From the NCBI GenBank assembly GCA_032717465.1, contig CM064671.1:53755991-53819990 (forward strand): DNA of 64,000 nucleotides. Direction: 5' to 3'. Every line of letters starts with the position of its first letter. Position 1 is the stretch's first letter. Below, piece by piece: positions 1 through 9,088 of the stretch. The notes under the pieces are model-generated. The model made no database searches. It was given only the letters and a program-made list of their open reading frames with translations, and had not been told where the DNA came from. This DNA comes from Coenobita brevimanus (lineage: Eukaryota > Arthropoda > Malacostraca > Decapoda > Coenobitidae). The position numbers and the translations under genes are program-made.

Positions 1-204
1 GTACAATGCTTAGTTTTCATATATATGTCACTGAAAACCATTATATTGTTATTCTTATTGTTTATTAGTTTAAATTCAATAAATGTAGAGGTGTTGTTTG
101 TGGTTTCTCCCACAATTACCTACCATAGAAAACATGAGCGACTCACAAGTCAGTGATAGAATAAGATACCTGGCGCAGGGGACCTCACCTGTTCCGACCA
201 CTTA
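1..204. other. unassigned AT-rich sequence
   Basis: No reading frame, RNA gene or repeat that I can recognise. It directly precedes a truncated MITE right end. Confidence 0.5.
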
Positions 205-345
205 TGGACCATGGTAAGCCCTTTCTTGGTGATTTTCCTTTGTTTCTCAACAAAAGCGGAAGTTTTAGCCAAAAAAAAAATTCCAAAATAGATCGGGATT
301 GGGGGGTGTCGGAAGTGTGAAATAGCTCGGGACGTGACGGGTTAA
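205..345 (+). mobile_element. truncated TTAA-type MITE, right end only
   Basis: The last ~140 bp match the right ends of the MITE copies at 4714-5474 and 37458-38223: a stretch about gaaacatcg-like sequence and AAAAGCGGA, an A-run, then tcggg..ggggggtgtcgga..gtg and a terminal cgggacgtgacgggTTAA at 342-345. The sequence upstream of about 205 does not match the family, so the left part is lost or replaced. The right end is of the B/D subtype, not the A/C/E subtype. Non-coding. Confidence 0.7.
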
Positions 346-2115
346 TAGAAGTTGACCTCTAATGAAGAGAACCAGCGATGCATTCTTTAACGAATGTAAT
401 ATTGGTATTACATTTCCTCAATTTCAAGGGTTATTATGCTTTATGACACATGATATCTGTTAATATGCATAGGCAGTAAATTTATACTAAACTCATTGTT
501 GTTTTACTACCTTAAATATTTCACCAAATATACTGAAATAAAAAGAGAGAAGACTACTAAGCCAGTAAGACCTTGTAGCAGAAGGGAGAAGGAAATAGAG
601 AGGGACAGCAAGCACAAGGAAAAAAAAAAAAAAAAGAAAGAAACAAGGGATAGTTGAAGAAGGGCTGAAAAGGATTGATTCGGGACCAAAGGGGAGCCAA
701 AGCCCTTTAAGTATTGCCCAAGTCTCTGCAGACATTACTCCCTCACGAGGCTCATTCTTAATATAAATGCATTGCATCAGAAACGCAAAAATATAGTAAG
801 ATAATCAGCAACATTCATATGAGATGGTTACCTTGAAATTCTTCCTAGCAGCTCCACTTAATTACTTTCAAGACCATGAGGTGCTTAAGACATCGTTCTG
901 TAACATCAAACAGGGACAATGTAACCAATTATTCAGTTTTAATTTGCAGCACCTAACCAACACCGATCCCTCCCCCACAGTGTTTGGAGGAGATGGTACA
1001 AAAGAGACAATGATGAAGACAGTGGAATGAAGAGGCTACCAAATGGGTAACTAGCGTCAGTTAACACTGGCAGCCGTGGGGTTGTTCCCTCATTTTAATA
1101 CATACTTATGTTGCTTGACGTTAGTCAGTTCCCGGATGTAGGCTAAGTTGTTAAGCCCCATCCACACTCTTGCCTATCGGGCAGTCACTGGCGGAATGTG
1201 CCCTTATCGGTCACAGTCTGTCAGGCATGACCGTGATGTTGTCCAAACTGCTGAGTAGCTGGTCAGGCAGTAGTGTTGACCAGTAGTCAGTAGGTGGTCA
1301 GCAGCGATTGAGTGCAATATGACCATGCACAACGCAGTTGAAATTGTTGTAAAAGTAAAAAAAGAAAACAGAGTACAGAAAAACAATACGGTTAACCTGT
1401 ACCATCCTAGGCATTTTTGCAATTTTATACTGAACCAATCCCGGACCAAAAACGGAAACAAATTTTATTGCATTAAACAATACAAAAGGACATATAAATC
1501 AAGGAAAAGCAAAGAAAAGTACTCCTTATAGGGGAAATAAGTGCAGGATTGCTGACCATCGTGTTTCTAGCCTAGTTTCCCAAGCTGTGAGCTACGTTTT
1601 CCCACCCAGCTGGGAGGGATGAGAGAATGGGGGAGGGGAATGGGGGAATCCCCATTCTCAATATCCTTCTCCACTGCCCCATATTCCTCCCTAGAGGAGT
1701 TGTCCAGGTCTTCCTCTTCTATAGACTCACTAACTGAAGGGACAGAGGGTCCATGTGACGGTTTCAACCGCCTCCTCCAGCTCAACGAGGCGGAAAAATT
1801 GCGTGACTTCCGCGACATTCTAACGCTGTGACGGACAGTGACACACTGATATTACTCAGCCATGCAGAACCAAACTCAGTGCTACAAGTGCTTGTGCACA
1901 ATGTTGCCAATACATTAAGCTACTCTTAGCAAAAAATTGGGTAGATAGAAGGAGTTAGAGATGCGCTACAGTGCTTGAATTTTGCTGTCCGCACCATCAT
2001 GTTGCTGGGATTACTCGAGACGTTTTGTACCGTCGGCACCATGCCAACGGCGGGATTGTACGGGTTAAGGAGGAAACTTTTTGAGGATGGCAGGGTTCTT
2101 GGCTCATGCCCGGCG
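346..2115. other. no supported gene; unassigned sequence
   Basis: I see no supported gene. Short reading frames (for example 1567-1818 minus, an acidic/serine-rich 83-residue frame, and 824-1030 plus) have no domain I recognise and are within chance length. An A-rich tract lies at 619-642. The GC-richer patch at 1560-1830 stands out from its surroundings but I cannot name it. Confidence 0.5.
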
Positions 2116-2365
2116 CCAGACCACCGTGAGATGTCTGATGATTTCCCTCAACTACGGGCACTGGCTATCTGCTGGTTTCCCTATCAAAGTTGCCACAAAG
2201 TATCCGATGACGGGCTTTAAGGGCATACAATTGCTTTGACTTTATTTGTGTATCACTTACCAACATCACCATCGCTTGCCAGGATGTTCACCATGTGCAA
2301 TATAGCTGCGAGATGAGCACGGGTCTGATTTCAATACTTATCTCACAATGGTTTTATCTCTCTTT
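2116..2365 (+). repeat. left long inverted repeat of Tc1-like element
   Basis: About 80 percent identical by eye to the reverse complement of 4276-4523. A short open frame crosses it (1975-2220), but the same frame on the inverted copy shows this is repeat sequence rather than a gene. Confidence 0.7.
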
Positions 2366-2520
2366 ATTATTTCCAAAACAATTCATCGCAATCATTAAAT
2401 AGGACTTGTTTTCAAATGTGGTCAAAATGAATACAGGGACTGCATTTAATCAATTATGAGGGTTTGTTTTTGCCTAACATATATTTGTCACTAATGTTGA
2501 TAGTTTTTCAACTCTACTAG

Positions 2521-2665
2521 CCTATATCTCATCATCGGTAAGCATAGAACAAAATGATAATGTATTACAGCAAGTTTATTCTGCTATAGCTCATCAACGG
2601 TAGCCATAGGACAAAATGATAATAATTTACAGTGAGTTTATTCTACTATATCTTATCATCGGTGT
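2521..2665 (+). repeat. 62-bp tandem repeat, about 2.3 units
   Basis: Units containing ctcatcatcgg..agcatag.acaaaatgataat..tacag..agtttattct begin near 2528, 2590 and 2652. The array lies inside the Tc1-like element, between its left arm and the transposase remnant. Confidence 0.7.
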
Positions 2666-2817
2666 ACTCGAAAAAATAAATAAATCTTATGGAATATATA
2701 TTACAGTACAAAGATAGAAAATGAAGTCATTAATGTGTATTATGTATCAAAACTGACAAGGACATAATGTTTTATAGTTATGCTCGGGTGCGCATCTACA
2801 CACAGGTACAGAGTGTT

Positions 2818-3290
2818 CACGTAACATGCAACGTGTGTGGGTGGATTGATCTCCATGGTGTTGCTGAGGTCACAGAGACAGAGGGAAGGTTCAGGGCTGA
2901 ACAGTAACTGGAGATACTAGAGGAGGTGATGCTGCCTACTGTCCGTGCATACACACTTCCGTCTCCTGAGAACATATTTTCATTCACGATAATTGTTCTG
3001 TGCACACAGCGAGAGTTGTGTGAACATGGTTTGAGGATCAGTGCCACCTAGAACTTTTGCCTTGGCCTAACAGCATCCCTGACCTAAATCCCAGTGAGAA
3101 CTTTTGGGCCAATATTGTTATTGTTTGGGACCCAAACAAGGAAAGGATGCCACAGCGACTGTTGTGTCACATGATGAGGGAGTGGGAGGTTCTTGGGAGA
3201 AAGTCTCACATCATTCACAATCATGTGGCGTAACTACCTGACCGCCTTGACGATGTGATTACCAGCAGTGGTCTGTGGACTAAACATTGA
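2818..3290 (+). pseudogene. Tc1/mariner transposase C-terminal remnant
   Basis: Translated in shifting frames this strand gives FRAEQ-stop-LEILEEVMLPTVRAY, then a degraded stretch around LCAQRE where the second catalytic aspartate is expected, then IPDLNPSENFWANIV and finally a tail with PDRLDDVI and SGLWT. DLNP-x-EN-x-W is the hallmark around the third acidic residue of Tc1-type DDE transposases, and the MPDRL..VI..GGWT tail is also typical. There is no N-terminal helix-turn-helix in place and the frame is broken several times, so it cannot make a transposase. It would have acted in the nucleus, cutting at the element's inverted repeats. Confidence 0.75.
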
Positions 3291-3296
3291 GTGTAA

Positions 3297-4205
3297 TTAA
3301 CCCGCCGCGTCCTGGAGACGTGAATTCACGTCCTCACATGATGTGCACTCATATCCCGGAGACGTGAATTCACGTCCTCACATGATGTGCACTCATATCC
3401 CGGAGACGTGAATTCACGTCCTCACATGATGTGCACTCATATCCCGGAGACATGAATTCATGTCCTCACATGATGTGCACTCATATCCCGGAGACGTGAA
3501 TTAACGCGGCAACATTGCAAGGTCCCTAATTTGCACAATTTTCAATTATCACGGGTGATTTCACAAGTGATTTTTGGCATGTATACATGGGACACCTTCC
3601 TCTATTCCTCTACAAGATGCCAAGCAAGGACAATGCCTTACACCGCATAACCTCTCCCCCCTCCCTGCACGCCATTGTCTCGGCAATTCACCTGTTACCA
3701 GTGACCTGGCCAATAAAGACATTCAGGGCCAGAGTGATTCCCCAATCGATGACAATGTGGAGGACAAAGTTTACATAGCATTAGAGGAAGAAACAGTCAG
3801 AAATGATGATCAGGTAATGTGGGAAAAAAAGGTCATGAATGGTGATGAGTTAGTGAGTGAAACAATGCTTATAATGCCTATATTACTGTTTGAATTCCAA
3901 TATACTCTTGTACTACATATAAATTCGTACCAAGTAAATAAATAAATACTGTTTATGAGTGGATAAAATAGTTACCCTCCCATAGAACTCGTTTTCTTTG
4001 GTGCCAGCCTGTTAGAAAACCCAGTCAGGTAAGGAGGTACTCGTACCTAGATCGAGTATTTTAAACCTGAGGTGAGAGATTTCTCTATGAATTTTCGATG
4101 TTTCTCACCAAAAGCAGATGTTTGAGGCAAAAAAAAAAAAAGGTCCAAAAATGTCGGGACTGGGGCGTACCACTGCCCAGAAAACGTCGGGATGGGGTGG
4201 GTTAA
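3297..4205 (+). mobile_element. MITE copy A, piggyBac-type (TTAA target)
   Basis: Flanked by TTAA on both sides (3297-3300, 4202-4205). The ends are inverted: TTAACCCGCC at the left and GTCGGGATGGGGTGGGTTAA at the right. Precise TTAA duplication with CCCG-type ends is characteristic of piggyBac-superfamily elements. The left end carries five 44-bp units with palindromes; the right end has a T/A-run and a second gtcggg. An internal frame (3574-3945) recurs in other copies but has no recognised domain and no DDD transposase, so the element is non-autonomous. It is inserted in the 3' flank of the Tc1-like transposase remnant. Confidence 0.8.
3317..3508 (+). repeat. 44-bp subterminal tandem array with 16-bp palindromes
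   Basis: Units start at 3317, 3361, 3405, 3449 and 3493, spacing exactly 44 bp. Each begins with the perfect palindrome GACGTGAATTCACGTC except the fourth, which reads GACATGAATTCATGTC (both arms changed symmetrically, so still a palindrome), and the fifth, which is broken (gacgtgaattaacgc). Other MITE copies have fewer units: three in copy C, two in copy E. Confidence 0.9.
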
Positions 4206-4275
4206 AGTGGCAGATTTATTTTGAGTTAATAATTTCATCCAGTGATGTTGTCATGATATATTCATTTGGACAGTT

Positions 4276-4523
4276 TTCTGAATAAAACCGTTGTGAGATA
4301 TGTATTGGAATCAGCGCCATGCTCATCTTGCAGCTATATCGCACACGGTAAACATCCTGGCAATCGATAATGATGCTGGTAAGTGATACATAAATAAAAT
4401 CAAAGCAATCGTATGACCTTAAAGCCCGTCACTGAACATTTTGTAGCACCTTTGATGGACAAACCAGCAGACAGCCAGTGCCCATAGCTGAGGGAAATCA
4501 TCAGATATCTCCCGGTAGTCTGG
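4276..4523 (-). repeat. right long inverted repeat of Tc1-like element
   Basis: Reverse complement matches 2116-2365 over its whole length. Its outer edge abuts LINE-Q coding sequence at 4524. Confidence 0.7.
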
Positions 4524-6735
4524 ATGAATATTAGCTTCTTTCCATGAACTAGGGAACAAAGAAGTACGTATGCATAGTCTGAATAATTTAGCTAGAACAG
4601 AGGCATGTTCTGGGGAACACCTTTTAAAAACAATTGGAGGAATTCCATCTGGGCCTGGAGGTTTGTTGGTTGATAAATTGTCTAGGATGGATTTTACGCA
4701 TCTAGTCCGTATTTTAACCCGAGACATCCCGTCGACTTATGGGTACGTTGCAACATTTTGCATTTGCCAGTCCCGTCGACGTACTGGTAAGTTTTGCAAT
4801 TGCAAGGTCCCTAATTTGCACAATTTTCAATTTTCGCGCTTGATTTTTCATACGTATACACGGGACACCTTCCTCTATTCCTCTACAAGATGCCAAGCAG
4901 GGACAATGCCTTACACCGCATAACCTCCCCCCCCCCACATGCCCTTGTCTCGGCAATTCACCTGTTACCAGTGACGTGGCCAATAAAGACATTCAGGGCC
5001 AGAGTGTTTCCCCAATCGATGACAATGTGGAGGACAAAGTTTACATAGCATTAGAGGAAGAAACAGTCAGAAACAATGATCAGGTAATGTGGCAAAAGGT
5101 CAGGAATGGTGATGAGTTAGTGAGTGAAAGAATGCTTATAATGCCTATATTACTCCTTGAAAACCAATATACTTTCATACTACACATAAATTTGTACCAA
5201 ATAAATAAATAAATACTGTGTAGGAGTGGTGTGGAATAGTTATCCTCCCATAGAACTCGTTTTCTTTGCAGCCAGCCTGATAGAAAACCCTGTAAGGTAA
5301 GGAGGTACTCCTACCTGTATCGAGTATTTTAAACCTCAGGTGAGCGATTTCTCTACGAATTTTCAATGTTTCTCACCAAAAGCGGAGGTTTTAGCCAAAA
5401 AAAAAAAAAATCCAAAAATAGTCGGGACTGGGGGGTGTCGGAGGTGCGAAAGTGGTCGGGACGTGATGGGTTAAGTGCAACAATTCGGGAGAGTCTAGTA
5501 CTGGGACGTTCTGTCTGACTTCCTCTATGGTATAATTTTTTTGCAAATATACTGGCAAAGATATTCGTTTTGCCAAGCGAGTCATTTGTAATGTTGCCAT
5601 AAGAAGATTTTCGTGGGGGAATGGGTGGTGACTTGTTAAAGTAATTAATGAAAGATCTGAGAATTGACCAGAAAATTCTGTTGTCATTAGGGCAGTAGTT
5701 TTGATGCCTGATTTTGAAGAAAGTTTGATATAGGGAGATTTATTACAGCTTTTGCATGGTTTCTAGCAATTTTAAATTGAGAGAGTGATTCAGATGTTTT
5801 TTTTGTTTTAAGTACGAGTTATATGCTATTGACTTTTGGGCCGTTGCTCTGGCACAGTTGATATCAAATGATTTTGGAGAGTTCAGTCTTTCAGTGAACT
5901 GTTGACTTGGTATGAATAAATCCATACCTGCTAGTATTAAGTCATTAATGTGGGATTGGGTAGAACTGACATCACTAGAGAAGAAACACTGCCACGGAAT
6001 GTCAGCAAGATAATTTCTAAATCCATCCCAGTTAGCTCTATCAAAGTGCCATTGGGTCACCCTGACAGATTCATAATGGTGAGATCTGGGTGGGCTGACT
6101 AGTGATAATTTGATGAGATTGTGGTCAGAGGATCCAAACAGTGACAGTACTTCTATCCTGCATAAATCTGGATTATTTGTCAGGAACAGATCGAAGAGGT
6201 GGGTGTAATGGTCAGGATTATCTGATTCTGCAAACAGCTCACACTCTAGACCAGCATTGTCAGTCCTAGCAGAATGCAATAGCCATTGAACATTATGTTT
6301 GTTACAATCACCCATAATGGTAATTTCGATGTTAAAGGCAAGGTTAAGGTTACTCAACTGTGTGGTTATGGAGTCAAATATACTGGATTCTGAAAAAGCA
6401 CTGGGGGAGCGATAGACTACACAGGTATATTTGGTAATATCTAGATAATTTACCTTATACATTGAGTGATCAAAATTAGTTGAAGTGAAATTTAAAACAG
6501 TGTCAACTGGATATTCAGATTTGATATAACAACAGGTGCCACTCTTGTTACGGAAGTTTGTAAGGAGAAGGTTACCAGGAAGACAAAATGGGGTTATTTT
6601 GGTAGAGGGAAAGATTTGGGGTTCTGTGAGGAACAGGGCTAGAGGGTAAATGGACTGTAGTAAAAAAAGGTGAGTGTTATCGTAATAAGTGTTGCTGGTG
6701 GACTTACTGTGGCACTAGAAAAGATGTCTCCTTTG
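4524..6735 (-). mobile_element. LINE-Q copy 1 (jockey-like), endonuclease and start of RT, split by MITE B
   Basis: Read on the minus strand, an AP-endonuclease domain starts near 6720 (LFLTEPQ, carrying the catalytic Glu), continues through IMGDCNKHNVQW (usual GDFN/H motif) and GSSDHNLIK (SDH motif), then the linker (QWHFDRANWDGFR) to about 5743. Frameshifts follow. Reverse-transcriptase sequence resumes with LSTNKPPGPDGIPPIV and FPSSWKEANIHP and stops at 4524, where the Tc1-like arm begins. MITE B (4714-5474) interrupts it exactly between PELLHL and KIRTRCVKSIL. The paralogue at 19840-19930 is uninterrupted at that point. RT catalytic core and 3' end are missing, so it is dead. Confidence 0.8.
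4714..5474 (+). mobile_element. MITE copy B, piggyBac-type
   Basis: TTAA at 4714-4717 and 5471-5474. Its core (from gcaaggtccctaatttgcac through the A-run near 5398) is nearly identical to copy A, but its left end has cccgtcgac / cagtcccgtcgacgtactgg instead of the 44-bp palindromic array, and its right end reads ggggggtgtcggaggtgcg. This is the B/D subtype. It is inserted in LINE-Q; the empty site can be read in the paralogue near 19888. Confidence 0.85.
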
Positions 6736-7335
6736 CTTGTTATGATGCAGATAGGACAAAATGTGGGCGTTGCAGTTGACTCAAGAATATCTTTTACCAC
6801 TCCTGCTATTTTCTCACTCCTGGGATTGCCTGAGGAATAGAAATTAGTCTATAATATGTGACACCCGTTGCCCATCTACAGTATGCTCACATACAGTATG
6901 TATTTACTCGGTTATCATATATTATTTCCAGCAAATACTTACGATTAACTATGGGCAGTTTAGCTGCAACGGTGATTACAACTAGAAGGACAAGCTGGTA
7001 CATCATCACTACAGCTGTCTGGATCTGTATGTTGAAACAAGGTCATCATCACATCCTACGTTACCACACTGTATAGTTAACGTGATGAAAAATTCGACAT
7101 GCCGTAAGATATGATATTGTGATCTCATTTTGCTGTTGATTTAAGCAACTACCATTACATTATTTAATTGTAGTAACATGAGCATCATTATTATGATCCA
7201 TGATGAATAATTATTCGAGTAGAAACAATAATCAGCAGTGGTGCTTTTGTGATTGATGAGAGAGGAAGCTGTGGATGCAGTCTGACTCTAAGGACTTCAT
7301 AATATAATTGACAGAATATGGTTTGAGATTGATTT
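6736..7335. other. unassigned sequence
   Basis: The first part (6736-6840) may be 5' sequence of the LINE-Q copy. The rest shows nothing I can support. Confidence 0.4.
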
Positions 7336-7396
7336 TTTATCGCCCGACTTTCGAAGGCGGAGCGATAATGTTTTTGCCTGCCTCTGTGTGTATGTC

Positions 7397-7458
<62 letters not shown>

Positions 7459-7910
7459 CCCATTATGTCTCATGAACGGCTTTAGCTATCAACATGAAAC
7501 CTTCATTGTATCAAGATATGGCCAAAATCTTGGCCGAGTACGATAATGGGTACTCGGGGTCAAGGTCATGGTCACTAAAATGGCCGTCAAAGGTCAACTA
7601 TCTTTTATTGCCCGCATTTAGCACCATTATATCTCATGAACGGCTTGAGCTATCAGCATGAACAGGGTATCAAGATATGGCTAAAATCTTCACCGAGTTC
7701 GAAAATGGGCATTTGGGATCAATGTGAAGGTCACCAAAATGGCTACCAAAGGTCAACTAGATTTTATCAGCCGCCTTTAGCACCATTGTATATCATGATC
7801 GGTTTGAGCTATCAACATGAAACCTTCAGGGTATCAAGATATAGCCAAAATCTTGGACTTGACCAACAACACATTCTGGTGGGCGATTAGCATTCAGCTC
7901 CCGAATGCTT
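7336..7910 (+). repeat. unclassified repeat: (GT)n plus 162-bp tandem units, terminal hairpin
   Basis: It begins tatcgcccgactttcgaaggcggagcgataatg, runs through a (GT)n tract (7398-7457), then three diverged units whose shared phrase ctcatgaacgg-ctt-agctatca-catgaa recurs at about 7465, 7627 and 7789. It ends gggcgattagcattcagctcccgaatgct. The last 21 bp form a 7-bp hairpin (7889-7895 with 7903-7909). The outer TCGCCC / GGGCGA are inverted with respect to each other. No coding capacity. Confidence 0.6.
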
Positions 7911-8007
7911 TTCTTTCATTTTCAATATGGATTTTCTAATTCAAGAACGATGGAAAAGCCAATAATCATTAGGTATCTATTCATGGGAAAACTTTTTTAA
8001 AAATCAA

Positions 8008-8272
8008 ATTTGGAGGAGATAAGTTTGATAACTACATTGTATGAATATTGCATACGAATTAAATTTAACCGAAACAGTTCCCGCACAAGATTTGCAATAC
8101 CTGATTTAACATCTGGTACAAATTTTTATAATGACTAAATAAAGACTCTGATCCCAAAAACCTGTGATATGATTTCCTATGAGTTCATTGTTTACACCAC
8201 AAAATATGAGTTATTCATTTATATGATGCTTGAAGACATTGCTTTTAAAAGCCTAGAGGTCACATATAGATG
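8008..8272 (+). repeat. 265-bp direct repeat, copy 1
   Basis: Matches 8610-8872 from gataagtttgataact to cctagaggtcaca.atag with scattered substitutions. Spacing between copies is ~602 bp. No reading frame. Confidence 0.8.
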
Positions 8273-8609
8273 GATATACATACTGTGGATGATTATTCCA
8301 CAGATGATCAGTTGCATTTAAGCAGGACTCTGAGTATCTGTCAACAGTTACTTCTGAGAGTGGGACAAATAAGGAGTGTGCATTGCTTGACCAATTTTGC
8401 AACCAACATTTATGTTGGAAGGGATGCAAGCAGACAAGGACTACAGAAGGTTAGGGACAAGGGAGGTAGTTGTATTCTATCACTTTCTTAGAAGAAGGGT
8501 AAATGGTCTCAGTATCTCGTCGTGAACTCACTCCGGATATGTTACGAGTATGCAGCACTAGCAACAAGACATAGGCAATGCTATGCGGTTCCAGCACTCC
8601 ATCTGAACA

Positions 8610-8872
8610 AATTTGGATGGGATAAGTTTGATAACTGCATTGAATGAATATTGCATACAAGCCGAATTTGATCTACAAAGCTCATGCACAAGATTTGCAA
8701 TACCTGCTTTAACATCTAGTACAAAATTATAATGACTAAATGAAGACTCTGATCCCAAATACCAGTGATATTATTTCTTACAATTTCACTGTTTAGACCA
8801 CAAAATATGAGCTATTAGTTTCATGATGCCAGAACACATTGCTTGTAAATGCCTAGAGGTCACAGATAGGAA
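8610..8872 (+). repeat. 265-bp direct repeat, copy 2
   Basis: Second copy of the 8008-8272 repeat. It is followed within 10 bp by family R sequence. Confidence 0.8.
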
Positions 8873-8946
8873 GTCACTGATGAAGTTATGAATCGTGTTT
8901 CTTTTCATTTGGCAACCGTTTTTTCTATGATTACCTAATAATCATA

Positions 8947-9028
8947 GGTTGTGTCCCCCCAGCCACAGGGGGGGACACAACCTGGCCGCACTATGGGGTG
9001 GTACTACTACTCTGCGGCCAGGTTGTGT
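8947..9028 (+). promoter_or_regulatory. RTE-A 5' leader with two mutually exclusive hairpins
   Basis: Hairpin 1 pairs GGTTGTGTCCCCCC (8947-8960) with GGGGGGACACAACC (8969-8982). Hairpin 2 pairs ACACAACCTGGCCGCA (8975-8990) with TGCGGCCAGGTTGTGT (9013-9028), 16 perfect base pairs with a 22-nt loop. They share 8975-8982, so both cannot form at once. Hairpin 2 is kept in the second RTE-A copy (46874-46929), where the only mismatch converts a C-G pair to U-G in the element RNA. Possible promoter, RNA structure or self-cleaving leader; function not shown. Confidence 0.55.
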
Positions 9029-9088
9029 TAGGAAGAATACTGCCACCGTATTCCCTGCGTGTCGTGAAAGGCGACTAAAAGGGGCGGG

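Larger units (their letters stand above)
2116..4523 (+). mobile_element. Tc1/mariner-like DNA transposon with long inverted repeats, decayed
   Basis: Two ~245-bp inverted repeats (2116-2365 and 4276-4523) bracket the ruined C-terminal part of a Tc1-type DDE transposase at about 2818-3290. The arms share, for example, the outer ccagac..accg.gag, gatgatttccctca and the inner cacaa.ggtttta. The right side is interrupted by MITE A (3297-4205); removing it joins ..gagtgtaa to agtggcagattt, so the MITE arrived after the transposon was in place. No clear TA target duplication is visible outside the arms. Long inverted repeats with an internal single transposase are known in the Tc1/mariner superfamily. 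The family call rests on the transposase remnant. Confidence 0.7.

Noticed and set aside
1567..1831. Acidic/serine-rich 83-codon frame as a gene
   Set aside because: Overlapping plus and minus frames of similar length, no domain, no context.
2060..2122. Continuation of LINE-Q copy 1 to the left of the Tc1-like element
   Set aside because: A faint ILKK-like match on the minus strand is too short and offset to show that the Tc1-like element inserted into LINE-Q.
3574..3945. 123-codon frame in MITE copy A as a transposase
   Set aside because: Related frames occur in copies B, D and E with indels and different lengths; no DDD core or other domain. Kept only as MITE core sequence.
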